Below, one piece after another: positions 5,374-9,230 of a stretch of DNA of 9,230 bases (the first letter of the stretch is position 1; each line of letters begins with the position of its first letter). The notes under the pieces were generated by a model. The model was not told the DNA's origin. It saw only the letters and a list, made by a program, of their open reading frames with translations, and did no database searches. Position numbers and translations under genes: made by a program. This DNA comes from Trebonia sp. (lineage in GTDB: Bacteria; Actinomycetota; Actinomycetes; Streptosporangiales; Streptosporangiaceae), in NCBI GenBank assembly GCA_030038035.1, contig JASHPP010000535.1:1-9230 (forward strand), in the 5' to 3' direction.

Positions 5374-5565
5374 GTGAGCACGCTCCTCGCCGACGGGCGC
5401 CGTATTCATCATGGGCCGCGCCGGCTTCGCCGCGACCTGTTTAAGGAGGCCGAGTTGCTGGTTCTGCGCCACGAGAACGCGGTGCCGGCAGCGGAAGGAC
5501 GTCAAGAAGGAGCATGCCCTTGGACTGCTGGCCGACGCCACCGCGTCGACCTCCGGTGTCCCTGA
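5374..5565 (+). pseudogene. Remnant of an integrase-type transposase (N-terminal fragment)
   Basis: The frame from GTG 5374 encodes 63 aa containing EAELLVLRHENAV (about 5446-5484). This closely matches the 'ELLVLRHENAVLRRQ' signature near the N-terminus of actinobacterial rve-type (integrase core) transposases. Just after it the expected LRRQ-like residues appear only in another frame (RQRKDV), so a frameshift is likely, and the catalytic DDE core is absent. The fragment fills much of the gap between the PNPOx-like gene and the fdxA leader. No terminal inverted repeats could be assigned. The motif match is from memory of the family; the rest is too short to confirm. Confidence 0.45.
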
Positions 5566-5567
5566 GT

Positions 5568-6236
5568 TCAGGGCCAGAGCAAGTGGCGGGTCCACGCCCC
5601 TGCGCCGCGTTGGTACTGCAGGCGGATGTGGCGGCGCTGGTGATCGGCTTGCCAGAACTCGACGTCGTCGGCCGACAGGGCGTACAGGGTCCAGTCGGGG
5701 GCGATCAGCCCGGGGTTGACAGCGATTTCGGCCTGGGCGCGGCGGAGGGCTTCGTCGAGCTCGGCCAGGTCGTCCAGCGGTTCGGACTGGCGGCCGGTCA
5801 GCGCCTCGGCACGGGAGGCCGGCGAGCGGGCCAGGAAGTCCGCAGCGCTGTCCTGGCTCGGCACGGGCGCGGCCGTGCCGCGGATGCGGATCTGGCGACC
5901 CTGCTGGGGCCAGTAGAACGACAGGGCGGCACGCGGGCTGGCCGCCAGTTCCCTTCCCTTCCTGCTGCCCGCGCTGGAAGCGAAGTACCAGCAGCCGGCC
6001 TCGTCGACGTCCCTGCAGAGCAGCACCCGGGATGAGACGCGGCCGGTGCTATCGGCGGTGGCCAGGGTCATGGCGTGCGGCCCAGGGACCTGGTCCCTGA
6101 TAGCGTCCCTGAGCCACGTGAGGAACAGGGTGACCGGATCGCCTGGCGCCGACTGGGTGTCGAATGCCGGCAGCTCGGCCGGGAACACGGTCAGGGCACG
6201 GAGCACGTCTGAGATGCTCTCCGGCGCCCCACTCAT
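5568..6236 (-). CDS. Pyridoxamine 5'-phosphate oxidase-like (PdxH/PhzG family) flavoprotein
   Basis: Predicted 222 aa, near the family's usual 210-230. Family landmarks in order: SSRVLLCRDVDEAG (68-81, FMN phosphate-binding strand), YF..SAGSRKGRELAASP (84-101), WPQQGRQIRIRG (109-120), GRQSEPLDD (148-156), EFWQ (193-196) and RRHIR (201-205), which keeps Arg, His and Arg of the PdxH 'RLHDR' substrate motif. Such proteins bind FMN and oxidise pyridoxine or pyridoxamine 5'-phosphate to PLP, or act on other substrates as in PhzG. RQSEPL and the shortened C-terminal region lean toward the PhzG-like side, so the substrate is not certain. The ATG is preceded by AGGGAG at 6245-6250 with an 8-nt spacer. 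It is separated from dipZ by about 250 bp and so may have its own promoter. Confidence 0.88.
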   Translation of the reverse strand: MSGAPESISDVLRALTVFPAELPAFDTQSAPGDPVTLFLTWLRDAIRDQVPGPHAMTLATADSTGRVSSRVLLCRDVDEAGCWYFASSAGSRKGRELAASPRAALSFYWPQQGRQIRIRGTAAPVPSQDSAADFLARSPASRAEALTGRQSEPLDDLAELDEALRRAQAEIAVNPGLIAPDWTLYALSADDVEFWQADHQRRHIRLQYQRGAGAWTRHLLWP

Positions 6237-6357
6237 CTGGTCATCTCCCTAGCCGGGCATCCTGCGGGAGTCCGGATCGCCGCGCGGCCGCTGGCCGCGG
6301 GTGTCTGCGCCCGCGCGACGGACGGCACAACCTTACAGCGGCGCTGGCCCGCCGCCA

Positions 6358-6432
6358 GGACATGCTCGCCGACTGCGCCTCATCGCCGATGCCTACGGTC
6401 TCACCCAGGAGCGCCTGGAAATCATCCCGCTG
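6358..6432 (+). pseudogene. Possible C-terminal remnant of a phosphotransferase-like gene
   Basis: This stretch encodes GHARRLRLIADAYGLTQERLEIIPL, similar to the C-terminal helix region of aminoglycoside/choline phosphotransferase-family proteins ('RRLRLLCDAYGL...'). No catalytic loop lies upstream: the frame before it is short and unlike the family. It lies in the 253-bp gap 6237-6489, which otherwise holds only the ribosome site of the PNPOx-like gene and a hairpin downstream of dipZ. The match is short and from memory, so this is a weak call. Confidence 0.25.
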
Positions 6433-6435
6433 CCC

Positions 6436-6457
6436 GCCCGGCGCACCCAGGCCGGGC
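6436..6457. terminator. Stem-loop downstream of dipZ
   Basis: GCCCGGC (6436-6442) and GCCGGGC (6451-6457) form a perfect 7-bp GC stem with an 8-nt loop. It lies 33 nt past the dipZ stop on the - strand. There is no U-tract. The place and stability suit an actinobacterial terminator. Confidence 0.5.
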
Positions 6458-6489
6458 ACGCATTCCCCGCCCAGCAGGCGGCCGGCTTT

Positions 6490-8169
6490 TCACCCGAAGG
6501 TGAACGAGTAGGCCGCAAGCCCTGGCGAGAGCCTGACAGTCACAGTGCCGTTTCGCGCGGACTTGCTGGCCGCGACGGTGTAGATGTCGGGGGCGCCGGA
6601 GACCCGGATCGCCTTGGTGGTGCCGTTGCCGGAGACGGTCAGGGTGCCGGTGCCTCCTACGTCGAGGTAGACGTACGAGGCGTGGTAGGCAAGCGTGACC
6701 GCAGCGTCGCGGCCGGCGGTGATCGCCTCCTGCCCGACGGTCCAGGTGCCTGCGAGGGAGAACGAGTTAGCGGGGAGGGCGGCGGGCGGCGTGAACCGGT
6801 GCTGGCCGCTCGTGTAGGCGACGGCGCCGTCGTAGAACTGTTCGCGGTCCTCGCCGAGGTAGGTCTCGGGTGACTGCTCGGGGTCATCGGGGGTGAGGTC
6901 GGGGACGTTGGTCGGCGGCGGCAGGGTGAGCCCGGGCCGGGCGGCGGCGAGCAACTGGCGGATGAGCTGCTCCTCGTGGGTGTAGTCGCCTTCCCCGATG
7001 GAGACGTACCGAATCTGGCCGGTGGCGTCGATGAGGTACGTCGACGGCCAGGACTGATTGTCATACGCGTTCCATGTGTCGTAGGAGTTGTCGAGCGCGA
7101 CCGGGAAGGTGAGGCCGAGCCGGCGGATGCCTGCCTCGACGTTGGAGGGCACATGCTCGAAGGCGTACTCAGGTGTCTGCACGCCGACGACCACGAGGCC
7201 GTTGTCCGCGTAGTCCTTCGCCCACGCCTCGACGTGCGGAAGCTCGCGCTGGCAGTTGATGCAGGAGTAGGCCCAGAAGTCGACTATGACCACCTTGCCC
7301 CGGAGCGAGGCTATGCTCAGCGGCTTGCCGCCGGGGGTGTTGAACCACTGCTGGATGCCCTCGAAGTTGGGCGCCGCGCCGCACTCCTCAAGACCGGAGC
7401 TGCCGTAGTAGGCGGCCTGCTGGCAGGTCAGCAGTGACACGCCGGCGTCCTTGGGTACGGCCGCGGCTCCCTTTTCCAGGGAGTTGCCGACGGCTTGGGT
7501 GTAGTTCGGGATGTCGCGCTGAACGATGTCGGAGAGGTTGAACGTCAGCGCGACCGCCAGGGCGATGACCACGACGCCGCTGACCGCCCGGAACGCACCC
7601 TGATGCCGCCGGAAAGCGCCCAGCCGCTGGGAAATGCCGCGGCCCGCCAGCGCGAAGGCGAGCAGCGGGATCGCGGTGCCGACGGCGAAGCCCAGCGTGA
7701 GGCCGATCGTGCGGAGCCCGATGTGACCGGTCGCGCCCGCCACGATGATGGCCGCTAGGACCGGTCCCGCGCACGGCACGAAGACCGCGCCGAGGGCAAT
7801 ACCGAGCAGGAAGCCGCTCCGCCCGGAGCCGAGGGCGCGCTGGGGGGACCGGTAGAACGGCCGCTCGATCAGGTGGCCGAGCGGTGGTATAAGCAGCCCG
7901 AGCCCGACCAGCACCAGCAGGGCGAGGCCCAGCCAGCGGATGGCATCTTCCGGCAGGTGCAGGCTGGCGAGAACAAGGCTGCCGAAGAGGGTGAAGACCG
8001 CGAAGCTCAGCGTCAGGCCGAGGACGACGAGATAGGGCCGCCGCCTCACTGACGCCGTGTCCGGCCCCGCGCTGCCGCCGCCGAGGAAGACGACGGGAAG
8101 GACTGGCAGGACACACGGGGACAGGCCCGTAATGATCCCGCCGACCAGGCCGATCAACACCAGCGTCAC
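6490..8169 (-). CDS. dipZ: DipZ: CcdA-type thiol-disulfide transporter fused to thioredoxin and C-terminal beta domains
   Basis: Predicted 559 aa. Residues 1-220 are a six-TM CcdA domain with SPCVLPVLP (Cys19) and PCAGPVL (Cys133), the pair that passes reducing equivalents through the membrane. An extracytoplasmic linker (about 225-275) carries Cys249 and Cys263. Residues about 275-410 are a TlpA/AhpC-like thioredoxin domain with WAYSCINC (Cys303/Cys306) and a WPSTYLID cis-Pro segment (374-381). Residues about 430-559 form a beta-rich C-terminal domain like that of mycobacterial DipZ (Rv2874), described as carbohydrate-binding-module-like. It brings electrons from cytoplasmic thioredoxin to exported thiol proteins. 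The start was set at GTG 8169 because AGGAGG (8177-8182) precedes it by 7 nt; an earlier TTG would place that site inside the gene. It lies 56 bp after the aldehyde dehydrogenase. Confidence 0.95.
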   Translation of the reverse strand: MTLVLIGLVGGIITGLSPCVLPVLPVVFLGGGSAGPDTASVRRRPYLVVLGLTLSFAVFTLFGSLVLASLHLPEDAIRWLGLALLVLVGLGLLIPPLGHLIERPFYRSPQRALGSGRSGFLLGIALGAVFVPCAGPVLAAIIVAGATGHIGLRTIGLTLGFAVGTAIPLLAFALAGRGISQRLGAFRRHQGAFRAVSGVVVIALAVALTFNLSDIVQRDIPNYTQAVGNSLEKGAAAVPKDAGVSLLTCQQAAYYGSSGLEECGAAPNFEGIQQWFNTPGGKPLSIASLRGKVVIVDFWAYSCINCQRELPHVEAWAKDYADNGLVVVGVQTPEYAFEHVPSNVEAGIRRLGLTFPVALDNSYDTWNAYDNQSWPSTYLIDATGQIRYVSIGEGDYTHEEQLIRQLLAAARPGLTLPPPTNVPDLTPDDPEQSPETYLGEDREQFYDGAVAYTSGQHRFTPPAALPANSFSLAGTWTVGQEAITAGRDAAVTLAYHASYVYLDVGGTGTLTVSGNGTTKAIRVSGAPDIYTVAASKSARNGTVTVRLSPGLAAYSFTFG

Positions 8170-8176
8170 GCCGCGA

Positions 8177-8182
8177 CCTCCT
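8177..8182 (-). promoter_or_regulatory. Ribosome binding site deciding the dipZ start
   Basis: AGGAGG on the - strand is 7 nt upstream of GTG 8169. The reading frame is open to a TTG at 8193, but that start has no good ribosome site. The GTG choice puts the hydrophobic first helix directly at the N-terminus, as in CcdA proteins. Confidence 0.8.
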
Positions 8183-8225
8183 GCTGACGACAAACTCTAA
8201 AACGGGCTGGAGCGCCGGCGGGTTC

Positions 8226-9230
8226 CTACCGAGGGTCGGCCTCGCCCGTGCCTTTCCTGATGACCTGGGCCCGGGTCCGGAAGACGGTCTGGGGATCGGT
8301 GTAGGCGTAGATGCTCCACAGGCCCATCTCGGAGCCGAGCCCGCTCCACTTCATGCCCGTGAACGGAGCGTCATGGGTGAGCTGCATGTAGGTGTTGACC
8401 CATACCGTGCCGGCCTCGAGCTTCTCGGCGACCTCCGCCGCCCGCAGCGGGTCCGACGACCACACCGAGGCGCCGAGCCCGTAGTTGGTGGCATTGGCCC
8501 GGGCGATGGCCTCGGGGACAGTGCGGTAGGTGAGGACCGGCAGGGCCGGCCCGAACTGCTCCTCATCGACGATCCGGGTGCCCTCGGCCACGCCGGCGAG
8601 GATCGTCGGCTCGAAGAAGTAGCCGTCCCCCTCGATCGGGTGCCCGCCGGCGACCGCCACCGCGCCGTGCTCGATCGCCTCGGCCACAAGGCCCTTGACC
8701 CGCTCGAACTGAGGCTTGTTGTTGATCGGGCCGAGTTCGGTGCCCTCATCGAGGCCGTCGCCGACCTTCACCGAGCGTGCCTTGGCGGCCAGCGCCTCGA
8801 CGACCTGCTGCTCCATCTCCTCGGGCACGAAGACCCGCTTGACGGCCATGCAGATCTGCCCCGAGTTGCGGAACGCCGGCCAGAACAGCTTGTCGGCCAC
8901 GTCGGCCGGGTCGGCGTCGTCGAGCACGATGGCCGCGTCGTTGCCGCCCAGCTCCAGTAGGACCCGCTTGAGGTCGGCCGCGGCCGCCACGTTCACCTTC
9001 TTCCCCGTGGCGATCGATCCGGTGAAGGAGATACCGCGGGGGACCGGGTGCCCGGTCATCCACTGGCCGAGTTCGTTGCCGCCGGAGACGATGTTGAGCA
9101 CCCCGGCGGGGACAAGCTCGCGCAGGACCTCGCCCATCCGCACCGTCACCACCGGGGTGAACGGCGACGGCTTGAGCACCACGGTGCAGCCTGCGCGGAA
9201 GGCCGGGGCGATCGTGTTGACGGCCATGCC
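8226..9230 (-). CDS. NAD(P)-dependent aldehyde dehydrogenase (3' part; gene continues beyond the right edge)
   Basis: About 335 codons are present. The usual length of about 470-480 aa means roughly 140 N-terminal residues lie outside the window. The Met at 9227 is internal (the family segment 'P..MAVN.IAPA'), not a start. Numbering from that Met: VVLKPS (16-21, cofactor-binding Lys19), SFTGS (67-71), LELGGN (91-96, general-base Glu92), NSGQIC (121-126, catalytic Cys126), EEQFGP (family motif near 243-248) and a C-terminal FTGMKWSG..SEMG region. All catalytic parts seen are intact. The NNKPQFERV and GYFFEPTI segments resemble the AldA-like group (cd07106) of actinobacteria. It oxidises an aldehyde to the acid; the natural substrate cannot be read from sequence. 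It runs toward dipZ with a 56-bp gap, so co-transcription is possible. Confidence 0.96.
   Translation of the reverse strand, partial: GMAVNTIAPAFRAGCTVVLKPSPFTPVVTVRMGEVLRELVPAGVLNIVSGGNELGQWMTGHPVPRGISFTGSIATGKKVNVAAAADLKRVLLELGGNDAAIVLDDADPADVADKLFWPAFRNSGQICMAVKRVFVPEEMEQQVVEALAAKARSVKVGDGLDEGTELGPINNKPQFERVKGLVAEAIEHGAVAVAGGHPIEGDGYFFEPTILAGVAEGTRIVDEEQFGPALPVLTYRTVPEAIARANATNYGLGASVWSSDPLRAAEVAEKLEAGTVWVNTYMQLTHDAPFTGMKWSGLGSEMGLWSIYAYTDPQTVFRTRAQVIRKGTGEADPR

Noticed and set aside
5560..5573. CCCTGA-GT-TCAGGG palindrome over the PNPOx-like stop codon
   Set aside because: The loop is too small and the stem too short for a confident terminator; it may be chance.
6301..6873. 190-codon + strand frame
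   Set aside because: Most of it is antisense to the C-terminal domain of dipZ. Only a short segment before 6432 has any family resemblance, and that is listed as a weak remnant.

Overview
The window is high-GC DNA with actinobacterial gene style: GC-rich third codon positions, strong purine Shine-Dalgarno sites, GTG starts, a DipZ-type CcdA/thioredoxin fusion and an FdxA-type seven-iron ferredoxin. It fits a filamentous or soil Actinomycetota. I cannot name a genus from the sequence alone.

Layout. One gene on the + strand (52-1068) encodes a membrane-anchored protein with a TenA/heme-oxygenase-like C-terminal domain. Everything else reliable is on the - strand. Reading in the direction of transcription from the right edge: the 3' two thirds of an aldehyde dehydrogenase (9230-8226), dipZ (8169-6490), a PNPOx/PhzG-like flavoprotein (6236-5568), then a 596-bp gap (4972-5567) with a probable transposase remnant and several inverted repeats. 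A four-gene set follows: fdxA (4971-4654), a 586-aa low-complexity/coiled-coil/single-TM protein (4590-2830), an MsrQ/ferric-reductase-like multi-pass membrane protein (2798-1791) and a 222-aa single-TM protein (1760-1092). Gaps inside this set are 63, 31 and 30 bp, so it is very likely one operon. It ends against the convergent TenA-like gene at a 9-bp inverted repeat whose arms contain both stop codons.

How the genes may work together. The fdxA-led operon places a soluble low-potential electron carrier with a predicted b-heme transmembrane protein and two single-pass membrane proteins of unknown function. This suggests a ferredoxin-fed transmembrane electron-transfer module (inference). The MsrQ-like protein keeps the two histidines equivalent to E. 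coli MsrQ H151 and H164 but has Asp where H91 would be, so its heme content may differ. No molybdoenzyme MsrP partner is present. DipZ upstream is a separate thiol-reducing route across the membrane. The fdxA operon is the best candidate for an undescribed system in this window. The aldehyde dehydrogenase, dipZ and PNPOx-like genes look like ordinary metabolic or redox genes.
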